Under the pieces are notes generated by a model. It saw nothing but the letters and a program-made list of their open reading frames with translations. It was not told the DNA's origin and made no database searches. DNA of 64,000 nucleotides, from assembly GCF_001305295.1 (NCBI RefSeq), contig NZ_LJSI01000050.1:1-64000 (forward strand). The letters run 5' to 3'. Made by a program: the position numbers and the translations under genes. This DNA is from Neptunomonas antarctica. GTDB lineage: Bacteria > Pseudomonadota > Gammaproteobacteria > Pseudomonadales > Balneatricaceae. Positions 10,644-19,048 of this stretch are shown in pieces. Numbering within the stretch: the first letter of the stretch is position 1; each line of letters begins with the position of its first letter.

Positions 10644-13511
10644 TTAGGCGGTTGCTTTGTTAATACGACACAAGGTAACTTTCGTTTCCTGCATCTGAGT
10701 GACGGGATCATAACCGTATGTGAAGGCGGTATTGGCGGCTTCACCCGTGACATAAGGTGCTGCCCCTTTAGGGTATTTGTCGGTGAGGTTTTTACCCTGG
10801 AAACGTCCGCCGAAATGGAAGGGCATAAACACAACGCCTTCAGCAACACGGCGAGTTACCAGCGCTTTCACCAGAACCTTACCGCCTTCAGCCCCTTCGA
10901 CCCAGACATCGTCGCCATCCCTGAAGCCGATATTGTTGGCATCCACCGGGTTTACTTCAACAAACATCTCCTGTTGAAGCTCTGCCAGCCAAGGGTTGGA
11001 ACGGGTCTCTTCACCGCCGCCTTCGTACTCGACCAGACGGCCAGACGTCATGGTGATAGGGTATTTTTCAGACAGGTCTTTATCCTGAATTGATTTGTAG
11101 AGGGTCGGTAAGCGGTAGATGGATTCGGCGTCATCCCAGGTAGGATACTTGCTGACCAGATCGCGGCGTGAACTGTATAACGGCTCACGATGCAGGGGTA
11201 CTTTATCCGGGAAGGTCCAGACTACGGCACGCGCTTTGGCGTTACCGAAAGGAGAGCAGCCATGTTTGATCGCTACACGCTGGATACCGCCGGAGAGATC
11301 GGTTTTCCAGTTTTTGCCTTCAGCCTGTACTTTTTCAGCGGCGCTCAGGTCATCCCACCAGCCGAGTTTTTTGAGTAACTTATCGCTGAATTCAGGGTAG
11401 CCATCTTTGATATCTGAATCTTTAGAGAAGGAGTTCTCAGCCAGCAGGTTTTCGCCTTCACGTTCAACACCAAAGCGGGCGCGGAAGGTTAAGCCACCTT
11501 CGGCAACGGTCTTGCTGGTATCGTACAGAATCGGTGTGCCCGGATGGCCTTGTTCTGCGGTTCCCCAGCAGGGCCACGGCATACCGTAGTATTCGCCTGA
11601 TATCGGGCCACCTTCACCTTGTAACGTATCGTAGTTGAAGGTGTGCCAGTTTTTCTGATGCAGCTTCAAACGTTCAGGGCTTTGGCCGGTGTAACCAATC
11701 GTCCACATCCCTTTGTTGAATTCGCGAGTAATGTCTTCGATGACGGGCTGGTCGTTTTTAACTTCGATATTTTTGAATAGCTGTTCGGAAAAACCGAGTT
11801 TTGTTGCAAGCAGATTCATGATTTCGTGATCAGGTTTGGAGTCAAAAAGCGGCTCAATGACCTGGTCTCGCCATTGTATCGAGCGGTTTGATGCCGTCAC
11901 AGAACCGTACGTCTCAAACTGGGTGCAGGCCGGTAGTAGATAAATACCGTCTTTGCGGTCGGACATAACGGCCGCATGGGTTGGGTAGGGGTCAATAATG
12001 ACCAGCGTATCGAGATTCTCGATCGCTTTTTTCATCTCAACGCCGCGTGTCTGGGAGTTAACCGCGTGGCCCCAGCAGACCATAACACGTAGATTGTCGT
12101 TTTGGTCGATGCGGTCTTTATCTTCAAGTACGCCGTCAATCCAGCGAGAAACCGGAATGCCTTTGTCGTTCATTGGCTTAAGTTTGCGATAGACGTTCTG
12201 ATCGAAACGGTTTTTGATCCATTCCATATCTACATCCCAGACCTTGGCCCAATGCTTCCAGGCGCCATCAGAAAGTCCGTAATAGCCGGGTAATGTATGC
12301 GATAGTACACCCAGATCCGTCGCGCCTTGTACGTTATCATGGCCACGGAAGATGTTAGTACCGCCGCCCGAAACGCCCATGTTACCCAGCGCCAGCATCA
12401 GGATGCAGTAGGCACGGGTATTGTTGTTACCTGTGGTGTGCTGGGTGCCACCCATGCACCAAATAATGGTGCCAGGGCGGTTTTCAGCCAGCTCTCTGGC
12501 GGCGCGGTGCATCTGCTCGCCGGTTACACTGGTGACACGCTCGACTTCCTCAGGTGTCCATTTGCTGACTTCTTCGCGTACTTCATCCATGCCGTAAACA
12601 CGTTGCTGGATGAACTGTTTATCTTCCCAGCCGTTTTCGAAAATATGCCACAACAGACCCCAGACGAACGCCACATCAGAGCCCGGGCGAATGCGGATAT
12701 ATTCATTGGCGTGAGCCGCCGTACGAGTGAAGCGTGGATCAACACAGATGATATGTGCTTTGTTGCGTTCTTTGGCGCGCAGTATGTGCTGCATGGCCAC
12801 CGGGTGCGCTTCTGCCGGATTGGAACCGATCAGGAGAATAGATTTGGAGAAATGGATATCATTGAACGAGTTTGTCATCGCTCCATAACCCCAGGTATTG
12901 GCTACACCGGCTACCGTAGTAGAGTGGCAAATCCGGGCCTGATGGTCGACGTTATTGGTACCCCAAAGCGCCGCGTACTTACGGAACAGATAGGCCTGCT
13001 CATTACTGAATTTAGCGGAGCCGAGCCAGTAAACAGAATCCGGGCCGGATTCTTCGCGTACTTTCAGCATCCTGTCACCGACTTCATCGATGGCTTGTGC
13101 CCAGGTGACCTTTTTCCATTCGCCATCCACCAATTTCATTGGGTATTTCAGACGACGATCACCATGACCGTGTTCACGCACGGCTGCCCCTTTAGCGCAG
13201 TGGGCACCTAAATTGAAAGGGTGATCAAAAGCAGGCTCCTGGCCTGTCCAAACGCCATTCTGAACTTCAGCGTAGACACCACAGCCAACCGAGCAGTGCG
13301 TACAGATAGTACGCTTTACTTCAATGGGTGCACCCGTTGTTGGCACTGCGGCTGCTTTTGCTTGTTGCATCATGCCGGGTGCCATCATGCCGACAGTGGC
13401 GACACCCCCCGCAGCAATACCCGAGTTTTGCAGGAAGCGGCGGCGGCTAAGGCCCAGCCCCGACGTCTTAGATGTAGCGGCGCACGAGTCAGATTTTTTG
13501 GTTAGTCTCAT
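10644..13511 (-). CDS. fdhA: Formate dehydrogenase catalytic alpha subunit (Mo/W-bis-MGD, Tat-exported)
   Basis: The 955-residue DMSO-reductase-family enzyme oxidises formate to CO2. The Tat signal LSRRRFLQNS (residues 21-30) directs export of the folded holoenzyme. One [4Fe-4S] cluster is bound by C70, C73, C77 and C105. The metal ligand position is C195 followed by H196 (QARICHSTT), so this is a cysteine enzyme, not a selenoprotein; no in-frame TGA is present. The molydopterin-binding C-terminal domain is complete (residues about 830-950). The metal could be tungsten because tupABC lies in the same neighbourhood, which is inference. GAGGATC precedes the ATG. Confidence 0.96.
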   Translation of the reverse strand: MRLTKKSDSCAATSKTSGLGLSRRRFLQNSGIAAGGVATVGMMAPGMMQQAKAAAVPTTGAPIEVKRTICTHCSVGCGVYAEVQNGVWTGQEPAFDHPFNLGAHCAKGAAVREHGHGDRRLKYPMKLVDGEWKKVTWAQAIDEVGDRMLKVREESGPDSVYWLGSAKFSNEQAYLFRKYAALWGTNNVDHQARICHSTTVAGVANTWGYGAMTNSFNDIHFSKSILLIGSNPAEAHPVAMQHILRAKERNKAHIICVDPRFTRTAAHANEYIRIRPGSDVAFVWGLLWHIFENGWEDKQFIQQRVYGMDEVREEVSKWTPEEVERVTSVTGEQMHRAARELAENRPGTIIWCMGGTQHTTGNNNTRAYCILMLALGNMGVSGGGTNIFRGHDNVQGATDLGVLSHTLPGYYGLSDGAWKHWAKVWDVDMEWIKNRFDQNVYRKLKPMNDKGIPVSRWIDGVLEDKDRIDQNDNLRVMVCWGHAVNSQTRGVEMKKAIENLDTLVIIDPYPTHAAVMSDRKDGIYLLPACTQFETYGSVTASNRSIQWRDQVIEPLFDSKPDHEIMNLLATKLGFSEQLFKNIEVKNDQPVIEDITREFNKGMWTIGYTGQSPERLKLHQKNWHTFNYDTLQGEGGPISGEYYGMPWPCWGTAEQGHPGTPILYDTSKTVAEGGLTFRARFGVEREGENLLAENSFSKDSDIKDGYPEFSDKLLKKLGWWDDLSAAEKVQAEGKNWKTDLSGGIQRVAIKHGCSPFGNAKARAVVWTFPDKVPLHREPLYSSRRDLVSKYPTWDDAESIYRLPTLYKSIQDKDLSEKYPITMTSGRLVEYEGGGEETRSNPWLAELQQEMFVEVNPVDANNIGFRDGDDVWVEGAEGGKVLVKALVTRRVAEGVVFMPFHFGGRFQGKNLTDKYPKGAAPYVTGEAANTAFTYGYDPVTQMQETKVTLCRINKATA

Positions 13512-13537
13512 TTTTCAGATCCTCAGCTGTACGGCTA

Positions 13538-13741
13538 TCAGTTACGCAATGTGTTGTAAAAGCTACGTACATGTTCAGTTTCCTGATAACCCGCACTTTG
13601 CTTTTTTTCGTCAGTTTCTGGCGTGCTTGCTTGTGCTTCTACTGTGCCCACAACGGCCGCCGCTCCGAGCGCGGTGCCTGCCAGGCCTAGTGTTTTCAGA
13701 AATCCGCGGCGTTCTGTATTGGGTTTTTCTTGCTGGCTCAT
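13538..13741 (-). CDS. Small Tat-signal protein of the fdh operon
   Basis: The 67-residue protein starts with a Tat-type signal, TERRGFLKTLGLAGTALGAA, leaving a short charged tail of about 30 residues. Proteins of this kind are regularly found just before fdhA in respiratory formate dehydrogenase operons of Proteobacteria and are annotated as Tat-signal or formate dehydrogenase region proteins. The role is unknown; a maturation partner or small structural subunit is possible. GGAG lies seven bases before the ATG. It sits 26 bases before fdhA. Confidence 0.85.
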   Translation of the reverse strand: MSQQEKPNTERRGFLKTLGLAGTALGAAAVVGTVEAQASTPETDEKKQSAGYQETEHVRSFYNTLRN

Positions 13742-13816
13742 AATATATCTCCGCTCTTTAAAATCGCTATGTCAGTGGCTTAACTGTCAAGCATGCTGTT
13801 TTTATTATTGTTGCTG

Positions 13817-14449
13817 TTATTGTTGCTGTCCGTTTTCGCGTACCGCCGGTGATAGTTGTATAAACCAGTTATCCTCTTGTTGCATAAAAGCGTTGCCTAG
13901 CAGGCCCGCCGCCGTGTAAAAAACGGCATTATCTGCGGTCTGTACATCGCTAAAAAATCGATTAGCCCAGCTCGCTAAATGCTGCTGCCAAAACTGATGC
14001 TGTGTGGCATAGCCGTGACCATTGGTGATCAGCAGGCTCATAACCTCACAGAGTGCGGCAATGTGGTCTTCGGGTTCTTTAACGCTGGGTTGACGCTCAA
14101 AACCGAGTCGCTTTAAGTCTTCCCGTAACAGCACCAGTGGTTTTTCCATCAGGGAGCCTGTCAGATACCAACAGGCGAAAGGCATCAATTCGCCACGGCC
14201 GACACCAATAAAAAGATGGTGATATTCATTATCGAGTTGCTGTGGCTTGCTATGTCTGGCGGTCAGTGCCAGCGTGCTCCAGGCTCTCGCCATGGGCGTG
14301 TCTTCGTCTTGGTCGGGTTCAAGGCTGGCTAGCCACGCCAAGAGTTCAGTTTCAGGTGCGTTGCGGAGTAATGTCGCTAGCAGGGCGTAGATATCTGCTC
14401 TTAACTGGTCGGTTTCCTGCAGCGCAGGCGTAGTATTAATCATATTCAT
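13817..14449 (-). CDS. TorD/DmsD-family chaperone for formate dehydrogenase
   Basis: From the ATG at 14449 the product has 210 residues; GGAG lies eight bases upstream, so the ATG at 14479, overlapping the previous stop, is less likely. It is an all-helical TorD-like protein (PF02613). Conserved family features include YALLATLLRNAP near the start and YHHLFIGVGRGELMPFACWYLTGSLMEKPL near residue 95. Such proteins bind the Tat signal of molybdoenzymes and hold export until cofactor is inserted. FdhA downstream, with its Tat signal, is the evident client. Confidence 0.9.
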   Translation of the reverse strand: MNMINTTPALQETDQLRADIYALLATLLRNAPETELLAWLASLEPDQDEDTPMARAWSTLALTARHSKPQQLDNEYHHLFIGVGRGELMPFACWYLTGSLMEKPLVLLREDLKRLGFERQPSVKEPEDHIAALCEVMSLLITNGHGYATQHQFWQQHLASWANRFFSDVQTADNAVFYTAAGLLGNAFMQQEDNWFIQLSPAVRENGQQQ

Positions 14450-14468
14450 GGTCGATGACTCCGCGTGC

Positions 14469-16271
14469 TTACAGTTCAAGTTGTTTTTCTGGATGCTGAT
14501 TCAGGTCGGTATAAATATCTTTAACCCGACAGTCTGCACACATTTTTAAACGATTAATCGCTGCGCCTTGAAACATGCGGTGTTCGCTAAGCTTGTCGAG
14601 CATTTTGTCAATCGTGCGGCGCGGCGCAAAAGGCATGCTGCAGGTGATGCACTCGAACGCTTCATCGGCATGGATTTCGACAGCCTGTTTGCGAGTGTCC
14701 GATAGCAGCAGGCGTGGCTCGAGCGTGATGGCATTTTCAGGACAGGCGCGTTCGCACAGATTGCATTGCACGCAGTTCTGCTCAGTAAAATTAAGTGCCG
14801 GCTTTTCTCCTCCACTGGTCAGCGCTTGCGTCGGGCAAACGGCGACACAGGACAAGCATAAGGTGCAGCTTGACGGATCAATGCTTACTTGACCAAAAGG
14901 AGAGCCCGCCGGCAGGGTGAGGTGTGCGGGTAATGGCGGCGTTTCAGGTGTAGATTCATGCGCAGGTGCCTGTGCAATAAGCTGATCCAGGGCCGCAAAC
15001 AGTACATCACGTTTGTTGTCGTGCTGTTCCGGCATGGCTGCAGGCGTCGTTGTAGGGGTGGTTATGTCAATAGCCAGGGAGTTGTTAGCTGGCTCAGGGC
15101 TGTTTAAGAGCTCAGGGCTGTTTATTCGCTCATGGCTGTTTAATTGATCGGCCAAGAGGCTGTTTATTAGCTCAAGGCTGTTACCGTTTAACTGTTCGCG
15201 GTCAATTATCTGTAACCGGGATTCGCTATAGCCTAAACCGCTGAGCATTATTTGTGTGAGCCTGACTTCACGTGTGAGCAATGCACGCATGGATTCAGGT
15301 AACGTCGGTGTATCCAATAACAGTATATGGCTAACGCCTGCTGCCAGGGCAGACAGCCAAATCTCCTGACCCGCCGCCGCCAGTTCTTCGAGCTGAATCG
15401 GTATAATATTACCCGGCAATTGAGCGAGCAGTTCAGTAACAATCTGCTGGCCTTGTTCATGATCATGCAGTAGCAGAGCAGGTTGTGTGCCGCCGGCTTC
15501 CTTGTAGGCGTGCAGCAGTTTGTGTAGGTAATCCAGAAGACGAGTCGGCTTAGGTAAGGTGTAGGTGATAGCGCCGGTTGGGCAGGCGGTGGAGCAGCCT
15601 CCCGCGCCATGACACAGGTAAGGATCGATACTAATCAGATCCTTAATCGAGCTGATGGCATTGGCCGGGCATACATCAAGACAACGGGTACAACCGGTTT
15701 GGCCACGGTTGGAATGCGCACAGATATCCTGATTAACCTGAAAGTATCGCGGCTTTTCAAATTCGCCGATGTACTCGGGGAGCTGCTGGATAACATCACT
15801 AAAATTGTCGGCGTCAGGGGCTATGTGAAAATAACCGGCAGGCGCCAGCTCAGTGGTAAACAGTGAGTTTTTACCCAGATTGAGTATTAAATCAAAGGTA
15901 GCTCGGTTTTGCGCTAATTTGGCGAGTTCGATTGACTGCTCTTCGTGTCGAATACTGACTTGAAACTGCCCCAAAAAACCTTTTACCGCTTCTATCTTTG
16001 TTTGGTAGGCAGGCAAGGTCGCTGCCGCCGCCAGTGCCTGCTCAATATGAGCGTTGTCGGTATTCTGAATAGCCTCAGTACATAATAGGGTGATACTGGC
16101 CATGTCTTGCAGCTGATCGGCAGCCAGGCGAATCATATCTTCTGAGCCGGTAATCAGCAGGTGCCCCTGGGTGCTAAAACCGACGGTAGCCGGTGCCAGG
16201 TTATGGGGGGGCAGTACACGCTGTTGTGCTGCTTGTCGTGCCAGATTGTTCAGGGATTGCTCGTTCTTCAT
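14469..16271 (-). CDS. Polyferredoxin-like 4Fe-4S protein of the fdh operon
   Basis: The ATG at 16271 has GAGG six bases upstream and gives 600 residues; a GTG at 16283 is the alternative. Two ferredoxin blocks are visible: a pair near residues 185-240 (CTRCLDVCPANAI, CSTACPTGAI) and a pair near 465-520 (CTLCLSCVAVCPTQAL, CVQCNLCERACPENAI). A further cysteine cluster is near the C terminus (CITCSMPF, CADC). A low-complexity linker with Asn-Ser-x-Glu repeats lies between the blocks. This family travels with DUF3305, DUF3306 and TorD-like genes in fdh operons. Electron transfer during enzyme maturation or to a soluble partner is inferred. Confidence 0.85.
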   Translation of the reverse strand: MKNEQSLNNLARQAAQQRVLPPHNLAPATVGFSTQGHLLITGSEDMIRLAADQLQDMASITLLCTEAIQNTDNAHIEQALAAAATLPAYQTKIEAVKGFLGQFQVSIRHEEQSIELAKLAQNRATFDLILNLGKNSLFTTELAPAGYFHIAPDADNFSDVIQQLPEYIGEFEKPRYFQVNQDICAHSNRGQTGCTRCLDVCPANAISSIKDLISIDPYLCHGAGGCSTACPTGAITYTLPKPTRLLDYLHKLLHAYKEAGGTQPALLLHDHEQGQQIVTELLAQLPGNIIPIQLEELAAAGQEIWLSALAAGVSHILLLDTPTLPESMRALLTREVRLTQIMLSGLGYSESRLQIIDREQLNGNSLELINSLLADQLNSHERINSPELLNSPEPANNSLAIDITTPTTTPAAMPEQHDNKRDVLFAALDQLIAQAPAHESTPETPPLPAHLTLPAGSPFGQVSIDPSSCTLCLSCVAVCPTQALTSGGEKPALNFTEQNCVQCNLCERACPENAITLEPRLLLSDTRKQAVEIHADEAFECITCSMPFAPRRTIDKMLDKLSEHRMFQGAAINRLKMCADCRVKDIYTDLNQHPEKQLEL

Positions 16272-16550
16272 GTCATACCTCACCTGGCCACTGCCAACAT
16301 GTGTAACCTTTAACGATTACGGACAGTCTGTCTTGGTATCGACAGCTGCTTATTATTCATGTTGTCAACGGTACAACCTGTTTTCAATCGGACAGGTTGT
16401 TGTCACTGTTATAAGTAAAGCAAAAGCTGAACCAGAAAAATCTGAGAATAACGCCTTAAAGTCGGTATCGATCGGATCGTTTTGTTTCGATTTGCTTAAG
16501 AACGGGACATATTGTCTGCCTGCCCCCTGGCTTATGTATCAATTCGGCTA

Positions 16551-17330
16551 TTAGCCGTGTAGATCGGCGTCACCCAAGTCATCTTCTGCCTCAATGAAGT
16601 GTTTGCTATTGGCATAGGGTTCCCTAACGTCTTCGTGAAAATCACTTATGTGCTTTTCGGTTAGGTCGGATGCGGCTATTGCCGGCTCTTGTGCTAATTC
16701 GGCTGAGGGCTCTTGTATTAGTCCTGCTGAGGGCTCTTGTGCTAATTCGGCTGAGGGCTCTTGTATTTGCTCGGCTGAGGGCTCTTTTTCTAGTCCTGAT
16801 GTCAGTGGGTTTTGGTTTTCATGTAACCAATCCAGCACCTTGGCGGCTACTTCTTTGGCGAGTACCGGGATTTTGCTAAAATCATCGTCATAATCATTGA
16901 GTCCATCGCGGATGTTGAATTGCGGTAGGTTAAATAGTTTGCGCAAGGCCAGGTTGCGAAGTTCATCGCTGACACCGGAAGAGAAAAACTGACTAAAGTC
17001 GGATTGTTCGCTTAAACTCTCGAGCGCAGGCATATCTTCATCGGTAAGCGCAGGTGTTTCGGGAAGCTCAGATGTTTCGGTAAGCTCAGATGAATCGGTA
17101 AGCTCAGATGATTCGGTAGGCTCAGATGATTCGGTTAACGCGGAGTCGTTTTCACTATCGGGTGTGGAAAATTCACCGAGTGGCGCGTCGGGGTATGCTT
17201 CAATGATGTCGCCCGTTGCTAACGTGCTTGTTTGTGTTGCTGTGTCAGGAGCGTCTTCGGAGGTGCGTGCCTGAGCGGCCTTTTCAGATTTCAGACGGGA
17301 CCAGCGCGAGATAAATGTTTTATCGTTCAC
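16551..17330 (-). CDS. DUF3306 domain protein
   Basis: The 259-residue protein starts at a GTG overlapping the previous gene by 11 bases. The N terminus (FISRWSRLKSEKA) and a middle helix-rich part (about residues 95-150, LRNLALRKLFNLPQFNIRDGLNDYDDDF) match the DUF3306 pattern known from formate dehydrogenase operons. The rest is acidic and low-complexity. One repeat tract is rich in Ser-Glu-Leu-Thr (residues 60-95), another has tandem Gln-Glu-Pro-Ser-Ala units (about 180-220). Function is unknown; co-occurrence with fdh points to assembly or regulation of the enzyme. Confidence 0.85.
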   Translation of the reverse strand: MNDKTFISRWSRLKSEKAAQARTSEDAPDTATQTSTLATGDIIEAYPDAPLGEFSTPDSENDSALTESSEPTESSELTDSSELTETSELPETPALTDEDMPALESLSEQSDFSQFFSSGVSDELRNLALRKLFNLPQFNIRDGLNDYDDDFSKIPVLAKEVAAKVLDWLHENQNPLTSGLEKEPSAEQIQEPSAELAQEPSAGLIQEPSAELAQEPAIAASDLTEKHISDFHEDVREPYANSKHFIEAEDDLGDADLHG

Positions 17331-17769
17331 TGCTGCGCCCCTTACCTTTTCTCTTCTTTTTCTTGCCTTCGTCTATCAGCTCTCCGTGAATTCCGAGGTA
17401 GCTATCTATCCAGCATTGCACCGCCGCCGGCATCGGTATTTCCAATACCTGATGTTCACCGTCCATAAACGAAGCGGCTTCGTCCTGGCTGGCCGTCATA
17501 TGTATGGCTGTTAATGCGTTGTCTGTTTCATCTTCGCTACATAACACGAAAAGGTGAGGGGATGCTGCGTTTAAATTGAAGCGATAAGCGCTGCGTTCAT
17601 CTTTATGAAGCGTTAGTTCAATGTTGCTATAACCTGCGCGTTCGGCTACGTCAGGCATTAAATCCTTAATGCTCCAGCGCTCGGTTTCCCAGCCGCGCGT
17701 CAGTAATGTTTCATGCTGTAGGGTGATTTGCATGGGCCAACGATCGGTGCTTTTGCTAGCTGACATCAT
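17320..17769 (-). CDS. DUF3305 domain protein, first gene of the fdh operon
   Basis: The 149-residue cytoplasmic protein has the DUF3305 signature: TRGWETERWSIKDLMP near residue 25, and PHLFVLCSEDE followed by a second half ending in a Lys/Arg-rich tail (KKKKRKGKG). Two ATG codons in a row at 17769 and 17766 follow CCGGAGTCGG; either may be used. Members occur next to DUF3306 in fdh operons and have no assigned activity. Here the gene is promoter-proximal, about 60 bases from a sigma-54-type element. Confidence 0.85.
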   Translation of the reverse strand: MMSASKSTDRWPMQITLQHETLLTRGWETERWSIKDLMPDVAERAGYSNIELTLHKDERSAYRFNLNAASPHLFVLCSEDETDNALTAIHMTASQDEAASFMDGEHQVLEIPMPAAVQCWIDSYLGIHGELIDEGKKKKRKGKGRSSER

Positions 17770-17826
17770 CCGACTCCGGTTATGGGTGTATATATAGGTG
17801 TATCTATTGCTGTGTATAAAGTCTTA

Positions 17827-17841
17827 GCAAGGGGCGAGCCA
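17827..17841 (-). promoter_or_regulatory. Sigma-54 promoter candidate for the fdh operon
   Basis: Read on the minus strand the segment is TGGCTC-N5-TTGCT, with the -24 box at 17836-17841 and the -12 box at 17827-17830. It differs from the TGGCAC-N5-TTGC consensus at one base. It points towards the DUF3305 start at 17769. A sigma-54 activator gene lies in the same neighbourhood (22148-23557). Confidence 0.6.
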
Positions 17842-17993
17842 GTATGCTGTTTACGATAAGTTTTGGGCGGAGCCGGGGTGGTTTAAAGGGAGTTGAGGCG
17901 ATTTCAGGGGGGCGTGTGAGATATAAACTGGAAGCTGAGTCGTATTTGATCTGGCTATTGTTGGTAAAAAAGGGACAGTTGTAACAGCAAGTG

Positions 17994-18006
17994 GGACATT
18001 TTGACC
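17994..18006. promoter_or_regulatory. Putative activator site upstream of the fdh promoter
   Basis: GGACA-TTT-TGACC differs by one base from the GGTCA-N3-TGACC palindromes found upstream of the tup operon. It lies about 160 bases upstream of the fdh -24 box, a usual distance for a sigma-54 enhancer site. A second half-like GGGACA stands 21 bases away at 17972-17977. Confidence 0.4.
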
Positions 18007-18166
18007 TATGATCTGAGCTTGTAAATAAGTGTATCTATGCTGCAGATCCGCTGTTGCCTTGTATTGTCTTATTTTCTCTGGATATTCTGGAATTTTAGAC
18101 TGTTGCTGGCTTATGTAAGAAACAGGAATAGAAATTGCTAAGCCAATAGTAATTGACAAGAAATTA

Positions 18167-19048
18167 ATGAGTATTCCCATGACCCGTTCCCATGAAGCGA
18201 AAAATACGGCGTTAGTGTTAAGTAAGGCGGCGACTAATTTAACGGAGTCAGTGCAAGCGTTTGATGAAAAGGGTGATCTTCGTGTGGTAGAGGTCGCCTG
18301 CGAGCGCCCTCTGACGATCTACCTTAATAAACGTGAAATTGTCACCCTGATGACGCTGGGCAGTGATCCTGAAGCCTTGGTTCTGGGTTATCTGCGCAAT
18401 CAGGGGTTTATTCTTGCGTTGGAGGAAGTGCGGGCCATTCAGGTGGATTGGGAGGTTGAATCTGCGGTGGTGGTCACAGAGGGTGAGCCGCCGGGGCTGG
18501 AAGAGAAGTTGCAGCAACGTACTGTCACCAGCGGCTGTGGACAGGGCACCATGTTTGGCAGCTTGATGGATAAATTAGCTGAAGTGTCATTGCCTGGCGT
18601 CAATATAAAGCAAAGTACTATTTATGCGCTGCTTAATAATCTGAATGCGCACAATGAAACCTATAAAAATGCGGGCGCTGTGCATGGTTGTGCTATCTGC
18701 GAAGGAGAAGAGGTGGTTGCCTTTGTCGAGGATGTTGGCCGGCACAACGCGGTGGATACTCTGGCTGGCAGGATGTGGCTGGATGGTATCAGTGATGAGA
18801 ATAAAATTTTCTACACCACGGGGCGCTTAACGTCTGAGATGGTGATTAAAGTCGCGCAGATGGGAATCCCCGTGCTGTTATCACGATCAGGCGTCACGCA
18901 GATGGGATTGGCGTTGGCGCAAGAGCTGGGAATTACCATGTTGGCGCGTGCTAAAGGTAAGCATTTTTTGTTATTTAGCGGTAAAGATTCACTGCTACTG
19001 GATGCTGTGCCGTCACGCAAAATGGACGTTGCGGATGCACTATCGTGA
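18167..19048 (+). CDS. fdhD: Formate dehydrogenase accessory sulfurtransferase
   Basis: The 293-residue FdhD-family protein passes sulfur from a cysteine desulfurase to the Mo/W-bis-MGD cofactor before its insertion into FdhA. The active loop is TSGCGQGTMF, with C124 as likely catalytic cysteine; the second cysteine of the CxxC seen in some homologues is absent. Downstream motifs HGCAICEGEEVVAFVEDVGR and HNAVDTLAGR match the family. It is transcribed away from the fdh operon; the divergent 400-base region holds the fdh promoter. No strong ribosome site was seen. The stop overlaps the next start. Confidence 0.95.
   Translation: MSIPMTRSHEAKNTALVLSKAATNLTESVQAFDEKGDLRVVEVACERPLTIYLNKREIVTLMTLGSDPEALVLGYLRNQGFILALEEVRAIQVDWEVESAVVVTEGEPPGLEEKLQQRTVTSGCGQGTMFGSLMDKLAEVSLPGVNIKQSTIYALLNNLNAHNETYKNAGAVHGCAICEGEEVVAFVEDVGRHNAVDTLAGRMWLDGISDENKIFYTTGRLTSEMVIKVAQMGIPVLLSRSGVTQMGLALAQELGITMLARAKGKHFLLFSGKDSLLLDAVPSRKMDVADALS

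Noticed and set aside
12327-13211. 294-codon plus-strand open frame
   Set aside because: It is antisense to the well-supported fdhA.
10644-13511. Selenocysteine in FdhA
   Set aside because: The metal-ligand position is encoded as Cys (C195) and no in-frame TGA exists in the gene.
17851-18180. 109-codon minus-strand open frame between DUF3305 and fdhD
   Set aside because: It starts inside fdhD, has no good ribosome site, and its 3' part is close to the sigma-54 promoter and covers the activator site. The hydrophobic start looks protein-like but the evidence is not enough.
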